A DNA stretch of 32,876 nucleotides from Gammaproteobacteria bacterium 39-13 (GTDB taxonomy: Bacteria > Pseudomonadota > Gammaproteobacteria > Berkiellales > Berkiellaceae), in NCBI GenBank assembly GCA_001898235.1, contig MKTN01000070.1, positions 1 through 32,876 of the forward strand, in the 5' to 3' direction. The position numbers and the translations under genes are program-made. Of the stretch, positions 27,196 to 32,876 are shown piece by piece (positions within the stretch are counted from its first letter, which is position 1; every line of letters starts with the position of its first letter). The notes beneath the pieces are model-generated. The model worked only from the letters and a program-made list of their open reading frames with translations, did not search any database and had not been told where the DNA came from.

Positions 27196-28320
27196 ATGAG
27201 TTTAAAAAGTCCTACTTCTCGCAGTCTAAGTCCCAATATGGAACAAATGAGCGGTGAAGAAGAAGAATATAAAAACAGCGCAAGACAACATGGATTCAGT
27301 TTAACAGGTGAGGTTAAAAGCCCAACGATGCTTCGAGCAATGACGAGGCTACCTTCATTAGATACCTTAGAAAAACTTAATGATTTGCAACCCTCCATTG
27401 CAGAGCAGATAAAAAAAACACTCACTGAAATATATTCTCACGTGACTCAGCGTGGTGACGCAAAAGCGTTGCAAGTATTTTTCCATCATGTTGCTTCAAC
27501 AGTATTATTTGAAGTTAAAACAGGTGGATTGATCAAAGGAAAAGATCACGCTAAAAAAGCAGCAAGCATCCTTAAAATGATCGATAAAACATTGCAGGAT
27601 ATTGAAGAAAGAATTCCATCAAAACACACCAGTTTACATCAGCAAGAAATATTAAAACTTTTTAAAGCTATTCTCGTCGTGCATAAAAATGCTTTTGTTT
27701 TTGCCTTGAAGCAAACATCAGATACAACCCAAGAACATCTGCTTAAGCATCAGCATCATGATATTAAGAAAGAGCAAATGGCGCCATTATCTCCTTCTAA
27801 AAAGGAGATAGTTAAAGGTTGCTTTCCTACTTCTCCTTCTAAACCTTCTGCTCCAGGGACGCCTCAACGTCTTTCCAGCAGTGATCATCGAAGCCTCCCT
27901 TTCTTGAGTATACGTAAAAAATTATTCGACTGCTTAGATCTTGAGGGTAGCGATGTCTCAGAAGATGAATCAAAAGATAGCTCTCCCTTTAAGACAAAAA
28001 ACAAAGGACACTTTTTACCCACTGTTACACGCACATTGAGTAGCGACTCATTCAGTGGAAGTGAAAGTGATGAAGATTTTGGGCCTTCAAATGAAAATTC
28101 CCCTTTTAATAGCCCTTCTCATCCAAAAAAATTCTCAAAAAAAGTCTCAAAAACAGATCCTATCGAAGACTCATTTGATGACTTATGTTCAGGTATGGAT
28201 GCTCTAGTGTTTGGTGGACCAAAGATGCTTCAACTAGGCGCCCTAAAGCCTGTAAGCGCTTTACCAACAACTGATCAACAAAAAACTGGCAAAAAAGAGA
28301 AGAAGAAAAAAATTTTCTGA
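27196..28320 (+). CDS. Unrecognised Ser/Pro-rich protein, effector-like
   Basis: I recognise no family for this 374-residue protein. ATG at 27196 has only a weak ribosome site (GGGTGA). The N-terminus (1-55) is polar, with SP motifs at 5, 12 and 42 and an acidic EEEE run. Residues 55-195 look like a compact helical domain. Residues 196-320 are Ser/Pro/Asp-rich and probably disordered, with SP or TP at 199, 213, 222, 263, 302 and 306. The acidic serine cluster SFSGSESDEDF (285-295) resembles a casein-kinase-2 target. The C-terminus is polybasic (KKEKKKKIF). There are no membrane helices and no signal peptide. Such proline-directed and acidic phospho-site clusters are rare in ordinary bacterial proteins and common in eukaryotic ones, so a protein delivered to a host is a fair guess. 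This is inference only. It is a single gene, divergent from the DUF2797 gene. Confidence 0.75.
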   Translation: MSLKSPTSRSLSPNMEQMSGEEEEYKNSARQHGFSLTGEVKSPTMLRAMTRLPSLDTLEKLNDLQPSIAEQIKKTLTEIYSHVTQRGDAKALQVFFHHVASTVLFEVKTGGLIKGKDHAKKAASILKMIDKTLQDIEERIPSKHTSLHQQEILKLFKAILVVHKNAFVFALKQTSDTTQEHLLKHQHHDIKKEQMAPLSPSKKEIVKGCFPTSPSKPSAPGTPQRLSSSDHRSLPFLSIRKKLFDCLDLEGSDVSEDESKDSSPFKTKNKGHFLPTVTRTLSSDSFSGSESDEDFGPSNENSPFNSPSHPKKFSKKVSKTDPIEDSFDDLCSGMDALVFGGPKMLQLGALKPVSALPTTDQQKTGKKEKKKKIF

Positions 28321-28333
28321 TAGGTTAGTTCTG

Positions 28334-28371
28334 ACCAGCTAGCATTGTGCTTTATGATAATGCTGGCTGGT
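28334..28371. terminator. Hairpin at the convergent junction before the REC-GGDEF gene
   Basis: Positions 28334-28346 pair with 28359-28371 with a single mismatch or wobble, around a 12-nt loop. It lies between the stop of the Ser/Pro-rich gene and the stop of the minus-strand regulator, and its right arm touches the latter's stop codon. It probably ends transcription from both sides. The T-run is weak. Confidence 0.5.
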
Positions 28372-29423
28372 TAATGCTTTGAAGAGGAGCTTGGCATGGT
28401 TCCGGCAAATCTTCTCGATTTTTTATAAGCTTCCAAATTTTTAGAAAAAGCCTCATCAATCAGCTTTTTCTCACTTCTTACACAATTTCTACCTGCTTCT
28501 TTTGCCTCGTAAAGTGCAGCGTCTGCTCCTGCTACTAATGCTTCACTTGCGAACTCACTACCTGCTTTGGAACAAGCAACCCCCACACTAATTGTTACGA
28601 TGCCAGCCGGAACATGCGTATTTTGAATTTGTAATGCTTGCACAGCCACACGAAGGCGCTCTGCAACATGGATCCCGCCTTCTATTGGGGTATCGGCGAG
28701 TAAAATAGCGAATTCTTCTCCACCATAACGTGATGCAAAATCTGTTGCACGATGGATCCCTTGTTTTAATACTTGGGCAACTTGCTGTAAGCAATAATCA
28801 CCCGCCTGATGGCCATAGGTATCATTAAATATTTTAAAATTATCTATATCAATCATTAATAAGCAAACAGATTCACCACTTCGCACAGCAATACGACAAT
28901 CGCGGCTTAATGTTTCCTCAAATGCACGCCTATTTCCTAAACGTGTTAATGGATCTTTTAAAGACAATTCAGATAATAACTGATTAGAATTCAATAATTT
29001 TTCATTGACATCTCGCAATTGTTTGCCAAAATCAATTAAATTCTCTCGCATCGCCGCCAAACGACGCATAGCATGAATTTTGGCGCGCAACACAGCAGCA
29101 GAAACGGGCTTGGTCAGATAATCATCTGCCCCGGCTTCAATGCCTTTGACAATGCTCTGATCATCAATATAACTGCTAACAAATATAATGGGCGTCCATT
29201 GCGAAAAATCATTGCAAGATTCACGAATGGCACGCGTTGCTTCATAACCATCCATCCCAGGCATTTCCACATCAATGAGGACCAAATCTGGCTCATTTTT
29301 CATAAATAATTCAATGGCTTCTTTTCCATTATTTGCATAGATAGCTTTATGCCCCATCTGATGAAGATATCCACCAATAATCTGTCGGTTAATAACAGAG
29401 TCATCACATACCAGTATTTTCAT
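28371..29423 (-). CDS. Response regulator with GGDEF diguanylate cyclase domain
   Basis: Phosphorylation-controlled synthesis of cyclic di-GMP. I start at ATG 29423 (350 residues, MKILVCDDS), the standard receiver start; a TTG five codons earlier is the longer alternative. The receiver domain is residues 1-120, with Asp7/Asp8, phospho-acceptor Asp51 (IDVEMPGMDG) and Lys105 (LTKP). A helical linker (121-150) joins the GGDEF domain, with DPLTRLGNRRAFE at 157-169 and the active site GGEEF at 234-238. The inhibitory I-site RATD (225-228) is correctly placed five residues before it, so product inhibition is likely. About 35 mostly basic residues trail the domain. No sensor kinase is adjacent. It lies about 145 bp downstream of phaC on the same strand. 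Confidence 0.95.
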   Translation of the reverse strand: MKILVCDDSVINRQIIGGYLHQMGHKAIYANNGKEAIELFMKNEPDLVLIDVEMPGMDGYEATRAIRESCNDFSQWTPIIFVSSYIDDQSIVKGIEAGADDYLTKPVSAAVLRAKIHAMRRLAAMRENLIDFGKQLRDVNEKLLNSNQLLSELSLKDPLTRLGNRRAFEETLSRDCRIAVRSGESVCLLMIDIDNFKIFNDTYGHQAGDYCLQQVAQVLKQGIHRATDFASRYGGEEFAILLADTPIEGGIHVAERLRVAVQALQIQNTHVPAGIVTISVGVACSKAGSEFASEALVAGADAALYEAKEAGRNCVRSEKKLIDEAFSKNLEAYKKSRRFAGTMPSSSSKH

Positions 29424-29475
29424 TGATAAAACTCTCAATTCATACAGCTATTGAAAAAATTGCGCACATATATAA

Positions 29476-29505
29476 GCCTATAAAATCTAAGGATAGGCAG
29501 ATTTT
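29476..29505. repeat. Two overlapping, mutually exclusive hairpins between phaC and the regulator
   Basis: GCCTAT at 29476-29481 pairs with ATAGGC at 29493-29498, and AAAATCT at 29482-29488 pairs with AGATTTT at 29499-29505. The two stems interleave, so both cannot form fully at once. Seen from the minus strand the second is followed by TTTT. It could be a terminator or attenuator after phaC. The stems are short, so chance is possible. Confidence 0.3.
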
Positions 29506-29567
29506 CTTTTACCAAGCGTTTATATACACTTTATCAAAGAAAGCAGCCAAGGAATGATATCCATCTC

Positions 29568-31370
29568 TCAAAGTAAACGCTTTTTAACGTAATCACCCGG
29601 GGCATCTTGTAAAACCGGTAAGTCCCCCTCTCCAGGTACTCGAGCTGAGCATAGATCACCAGCATATGGTTTAATCCAGTTTGCCCAATGTTCCCACCAC
29701 GAGCCCTCATGAACCTCGCTATTGTCATGCCATGCCCTTGAATCAACATATTTTTTAACATCTAAAGGTGCAGATCGATAAGCATATTTATGGTTTGCTG
29801 GTGGATTGACGATGCCTGCAATATGACCAGAGCCCCCTAAAACAAAGGTGACAGGTCCAGAAAAATATTGTGCCCCAATGAAAGTCGTTTCCCAAGGAGC
29901 AATATGATCTTGCTCAGTTGAAAGAAAATAAGAGGGAACATCCACATTCTCAATATCTAGTCTAACATCATCTACTACTAGCCCACCCGGTTGCGTCAGA
30001 CGATTTTCCATATACATGTTGCGGATAAAATAGCTTACCATCTTACGAGGTAAATTTGCTGAATCACAGTTCCAATAAAGAAGATCAAATGCAAAGGGGT
30101 TTTGACCACAAAGATAGTTATTAATATAATAAGGCCAAAATAAATCATTCGCTCTTAGCAGATTAAATGTCGTCATTAATAAACGACCATCTAAAACGCC
30201 CTCAACTTCCATTCTCTTTTCTAATGCGCTGATCTGATTTTCATCAATAAATACTTCAATCTCACCAGGATCTGAAAAATCAATCAATGTCGTTAAAAAA
30301 GTCGCACTCGCAATCCGCTTATCTCCCTTTGCTTTCATATAAGCTAATGTGGAAGCTAATAATGTTCCGCCTATACAAAATCCAAGCACATTGACACTTT
30401 TTTCATTAGTCGCTTGCGAAATAGCATCTAAAGCTGCCAAAATACCCTCAAATATATAATGCTCAAAAGAAACATCGGTGTAACTTTTGTCTGGATTTAC
30501 CCATGAGATCATAAAAACGGTAAACCCTTGTTCAATGGCCCATTTTACAAATGAATTTCGTTCTCGCATATCGAGAATATAAAATTTATTAATCCAAGGT
30601 GGCACTATCAACAAAGGTTTTTGATAAACTTTCTCTGTTGTCGGTGAATATTGAATCAGTTGCAGCATACGATTTTGAAAAATAACCTTACCTGGGGTAA
30701 TGGCAATATCTTTACCTACTTCAAAGGCAGACATATCAGTCATACTGATGCTCCAATGACCTTTGCCTCTGGTAATATCATCCCAAAAATGCTTTGCCCC
30801 TTGTACCAGATTTTCACCTTTAGTTGAGAATGTTGCTCTTAAGACATCAGGATTGGTAAAAAAATAATTTGTTGGCGAAAGCGCATCAAGATACTGACGG
30901 GTAAAAAAGGAAATTTGTCTTGCTATTTTAGGATTATGGCTAGCATTTTTTTCCACAAATCCCAAGCAATGCTGGACAAATAAAAGATAGGTTTGCTGAA
31001 GAAAGAAAAAAAAGGGTTTTTCATGCCAATCAGCTGAGCGAAAACGTTTATCTGTCTTTTCCGGCTCGATGATGGGAGAAAACTTCTCTTCTAAAAGCAT
31101 GCTTTGAAATGATTGGCATAAATCGGAGAAATCTTTAAAAAAATCCGCTTGCATTTCAAAAATATTACTTTTTTTATTATCATTTATTTCCCCAACCCAA
31201 TATTTATAGACATGTTCAACATCAAACATCTCTTGCCAATTGAGCTCAGGGATTTTATTGTACTTAGCAACTGTCTGGCAGGCGTCTAGGTAACTTTTCA
31301 TCATTTCCAGTGAAGTCTGGTTCAGTTGTTCAAAGAGCAGGCTTTGTGTCGTATCCTTCGAACCTTGCAT
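29568..31370 (-). CDS. phaC: Class I poly(3-hydroxyalkanoate) synthase
   Basis: It polymerises (R)-3-hydroxyacyl-CoA into PHA storage granules. The 600 residues carry the alpha/beta-hydrolase core with the lipase-like box GFCIGG, nucleophile Cys332, Asp488 (TEQDHIAPWE) and His516 (GSGHIAG). The spacing matches the Cupriavidus triad (319/480/508). The N-terminal domain (about 1-200) is the usual variable region, and conserved PPWINKFYILDM and GFTVFMISWVNPD follow. ATG at 31370 has AAGGG upstream. Unusually, no phaA, phaB, phasin or depolymerase gene lies beside it in this window, so monomer supply must come from elsewhere. It is divergent from the Tus-like gene with only 52 bp between the two starts. 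Confidence 0.96.
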   Translation of the reverse strand: MQGSKDTTQSLLFEQLNQTSLEMMKSYLDACQTVAKYNKIPELNWQEMFDVEHVYKYWVGEINDNKKSNIFEMQADFFKDFSDLCQSFQSMLLEEKFSPIIEPEKTDKRFRSADWHEKPFFFFLQQTYLLFVQHCLGFVEKNASHNPKIARQISFFTRQYLDALSPTNYFFTNPDVLRATFSTKGENLVQGAKHFWDDITRGKGHWSISMTDMSAFEVGKDIAITPGKVIFQNRMLQLIQYSPTTEKVYQKPLLIVPPWINKFYILDMRERNSFVKWAIEQGFTVFMISWVNPDKSYTDVSFEHYIFEGILAALDAISQATNEKSVNVLGFCIGGTLLASTLAYMKAKGDKRIASATFLTTLIDFSDPGEIEVFIDENQISALEKRMEVEGVLDGRLLMTTFNLLRANDLFWPYYINNYLCGQNPFAFDLLYWNCDSANLPRKMVSYFIRNMYMENRLTQPGGLVVDDVRLDIENVDVPSYFLSTEQDHIAPWETTFIGAQYFSGPVTFVLGGSGHIAGIVNPPANHKYAYRSAPLDVKKYVDSRAWHDNSEVHEGSWWEHWANWIKPYAGDLCSARVPGEGDLPVLQDAPGDYVKKRLL

Positions 31371-31422
31371 AATGCCCTTACCCCTTTGATATGATCCCTG
31401 TATAAATAATTAAAAGGAGATA
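31371..31422. promoter_or_regulatory. Short divergent promoter region, phaC / tus-like
   Basis: The 52 bp between the two ATG codons must hold both ribosome sites and probably both promoters. AGGAG at 31415-31419 serves the plus gene. It is 3 nt from ATG 31423 and 6 nt from the next ATG, 31426, so the latter may be the true start. TATAAA at 31401-31406 is a possible plus-strand -10 box, with a poor -35 match at 31378. I saw no Ter-like site (GTTGTAAC core) here. Confidence 0.4.
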
Positions 31423-32316
31423 ATGATGGTGTTAGAATCCGAGTTACGTCTAGAAGCACTAGATTCCTTTGGGGTCTTAGCTCAAGCAATAGGAAAATTG
31501 TGCGACGCAATATTGCAAGACGCTGCTTTAATTGCTTGGGTACAAGAATCAAATTATTTTTCGCTTCCACCAACCCACTGTAGCGCTCGAGATAAAGCCT
31601 GTGCAGCTTTTAATCAACTGCAATATACGGACAATCAAGCTCCCCGTGAAATTATTGTCGTGCCAGGTTTTATCGGCGCATCTTCTCCTACTTTAAAACT
31701 AGCAAGTGAGGTGAATGAGTGCAAAGATCGCTTCAAAAAAAGCATACTTGCCTTAAAATCAGCCAAAATTTCTCCACTTGATCCTATGTTGACTCAAAAG
31801 ATAAACAGTTTATTGTCCAGAAATAATGCAGCAGCACAAACCTTGAAAAGTGCAGGGCTTGCTCGTTTACATTTAAAACAATGCTACCGAAAAATCTCCA
31901 TTCTATCGCGAGCACCACAAAAAATTAGTTGGACCTGGGCACATACCCGCTCTATTAAAAAAATTACGTATAAGAAAGCACAGGAAATGCTTGAGAAAAA
32001 AGGAAGCGATATTGGTATTCAACTGCAGATGGAAAAATTAAATACTATTTCCCCTTATGAGTCTTTGGCAATAGTGCAAGATCTTGCGCCACATCTTAGA
32101 GCCAATATTGTTTTCACCGAAGAAGGCAAAGTACAAAGAAAGATGATCAAGGGCCCTTTACCTATTTTATTTCCTTGTCAAACACAAACTCCTTTCCCTC
32201 AATTTACTCCTCCTACACCTAAATGTGATAAAGATCTAAACAGAATGATACGGTCTGATGTGCGCCTAGATCCCGTTGTATTTTTACCCGCTATCCGCGC
32301 TCACAGATATGCCTAA
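31423..32316 (+). CDS. Divergent Tus-like replication terminus site-binding protein
   Basis: It resembles Tus, which binds Ter sites and stops replication forks from one side. The 297 residues (Tus has 309) match from memory in four ordered blocks. VVPGFIG at 79-85 corresponds to VRLPGVL. The stretch 144-182 (AGLARL, CYRKISIL, SWTWAHTRSIKKI) corresponds to PGLITL, AYRTLTVL and FGWANKHIIKNL. ANIVFTEEGKVQRK with GPLPILF at 227-250 corresponds to ARVWYKGDQKQVQH with TPLIAL. VVFLPAIRAHRY near the C-terminus corresponds to RLIIPRLHLYVA. The order and spacing are preserved, so homology is likely. The E. coli lock-pocket residues Phe140 and His144 appear not to be conserved. The protein is basic at 150-195, as expected for DNA binding. 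Confidence is moderate because no alignment could be run. Confidence 0.68.
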   Translation: MMVLESELRLEALDSFGVLAQAIGKLCDAILQDAALIAWVQESNYFSLPPTHCSARDKACAAFNQLQYTDNQAPREIIVVPGFIGASSPTLKLASEVNECKDRFKKSILALKSAKISPLDPMLTQKINSLLSRNNAAAQTLKSAGLARLHLKQCYRKISILSRAPQKISWTWAHTRSIKKITYKKAQEMLEKKGSDIGIQLQMEKLNTISPYESLAIVQDLAPHLRANIVFTEEGKVQRKMIKGPLPILFPCQTQTPFPQFTPPTPKCDKDLNRMIRSDVRLDPVVFLPAIRAHRYA

Positions 32317-32379
32317 TTCATCTCAAGATACAACATCGAAGGAGTGATCCTCAGACGCGTCAGAATAAAATGACTATTA

Positions 32380-32419
32380 GCCTAAAAAATTCCTCTGATG
32401 TGAGAAGAATTTTTTAGGC
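32380..32419. terminator. Bidirectional terminator after the tus-like gene
   Basis: Positions 32380-32392 pair perfectly with 32407-32419 (13 bp), and the loop contains a smaller CTC/GAG pairing. The arms contain A6 and T6 runs, so each strand presents a U-rich arm in the RNA. It lies 63 bp past the tus-like stop and just before the stop of the convergent gene at the right edge. Confidence 0.7.
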
Positions 32420-32421
32420 AA

Positions 32422-32856
32422 TCAACGCAAAGAAATATTTTCAAGACGATTTTTTGCTTGTATAGCTGATTCTGTATGAGGGAAGGCTTCTATTAATGTG
32501 CTCAGTAATCGATCAGCATGCAACTTATCATTTTTCAAAAGATAATGACGCGCTAATAACAATTGCTCATGTGCTAAAATTTCTGAAAATTTTCCATGGA
32601 GATCATATTTGGTCAATACTTTTAAAATTTGAATTGCTTCATCATTATAGCCATATTTTCTAAAACTTTTTAATAATCCAATAAACACCTCAAATTCAAA
32701 TCTTATAGAAGGTTGGGCTTTTCTTGTGTAATGTTTAAAAACATAATTCATCACAATAACAGTGGCTTTAGATGGATCTTTAAACGACAAAATCTTTTCT
32801 ACAATATGATGATATTCTTCACTCACTGGATTCGTAGACTTCCCCGTTAAGCACAC
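32422..32856 (-). CDS. Small helical-repeat (TPR-like) protein, start uncertain, possibly truncated
   Basis: I recognise no gene. The frame gives up to 144 residues, and the last 70 look like TPR-type helical pairs (DEAIQILKVL, then LARHYLLKNDKLHADRLLSTLIEAFPHTESA). The only start candidate is GTG at 32856, without a ribosome site, because an in-frame TAG lies four codons upstream of it (32866-32868). In the next frame the window edge reads ENSSLELCA before a stop at 32847-32849, overlapping this gene's first codons. Either an upstream gene ends there, or this is the tail of a longer protein broken by a frameshift. Sequence beyond the edge is needed to choose. Confidence 0.5.
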   Translation of the reverse strand: MCLTGKSTNPVSEEYHHIVEKILSFKDPSKATVIVMNYVFKHYTRKAQPSIRFEFEVFIGLLKSFRKYGYNDEAIQILKVLTKYDLHGKFSEILAHEQLLLARHYLLKNDKLHADRLLSTLIEAFPHTESAIQAKNRLENISLR

Positions 32857-32876
32857 AGTTCTAAACTAGAGTTTTC

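Noticed and set aside
27021..27425. 134-codon minus-strand frame with hydrophobic stretches
   Set aside because: It overlaps the 5' half-kilobase of the well-formed Ser/Pro-rich gene in antisense; the low-complexity composition and lack of a ribosome site argue against it.
31371..31422. Ter-like site in the tus-like promoter
   Set aside because: No match to the GTTGTAAC core of E. coli Ter; weak AT-rich resemblances are at chance level.
1..32876. CRISPR arrays, tRNA or rRNA genes
   Set aside because: No regularly spaced direct repeats, cloverleaf-like sequences or rRNA signature stretches were seen by eye.

Overview
The window looks like an AT-rich gammaproteobacterial chromosome segment, most likely from an intracellular or host-associated member of the Legionellales (Legionella, Coxiella, Berkiella type). 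The evidence is a set of ordinary gammaproteobacterial housekeeping proteins (class 2 PyrD, the 180-kDa NAD-glutamate dehydrogenase, PepN, HemH, PhaC, and PrkA/YeaH/SpoVR) interleaved with unrecognised proteins that look like effectors. The placement is inferred from gene content; no rRNA or other phylogenetic marker is present. I found no rRNA, tRNA or CRISPR array.

Layout. (1) Positions 1-5539, minus strand: a giant open reading frame of at least 1846 codons that runs off the left edge. It encodes ankyrin-like helical repeats (two related blocks), a charged linker, a domain resembling the TET-associated/GREB1-type glycosyltransferases, and an SF2 (DEYH-box) helicase. This is the most unusual object in the window. 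(2) 5.7-11.75 kb, minus: pyrD and the large NAD-dependent glutamate dehydrogenase. (3) 12.05-18.6 kb: an M48/TPR lipoprotein protease (+), hemH (-), a Bcr/CflA-type MFS exporter (+) and pepN (-). The two convergent junctions here hold palindromic repeats, one of them a 144-bp MITE-like element. (4) 19.0-23.7 kb, plus: a tight prkA-yeaH-spoVR operon, a conserved stress/starvation module. (5) 24.1-25.4 kb: an AGCS sodium:amino-acid symporter. (6) 25.5-28.3 kb: an unknown acidic protein, a DUF2797 protein, and an unknown Ser/Pro-rich protein with eukaryote-like phospho-site clusters. (7) 28.4-31.4 kb, minus: a REC-GGDEF diguanylate cyclase and a PHA synthase. (8) 31.4-32.3 kb, plus: a divergent relative of the replication-fork arrest protein Tus. 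(9) At the right edge, a small helical-repeat protein whose start is unclear.

Functionally, the recognisable genes cover amino-acid catabolism and uptake (glutamate dehydrogenase, PepN, AGCS symporter), carbon storage (PhaC), starvation response (PrkA/YeaH/SpoVR) and envelope proteolysis (M48). This suits a bacterium living on host amino acids with a dormant or stationary phase. The points most worth following are the repeat-glycosyltransferase-helicase giant and the Tus-like gene. Start sites were revised from the longest frame where a Shine-Dalgarno sequence or family length supported it (hemH, prkA, spoVR, DUF2797, REC-GGDEF).
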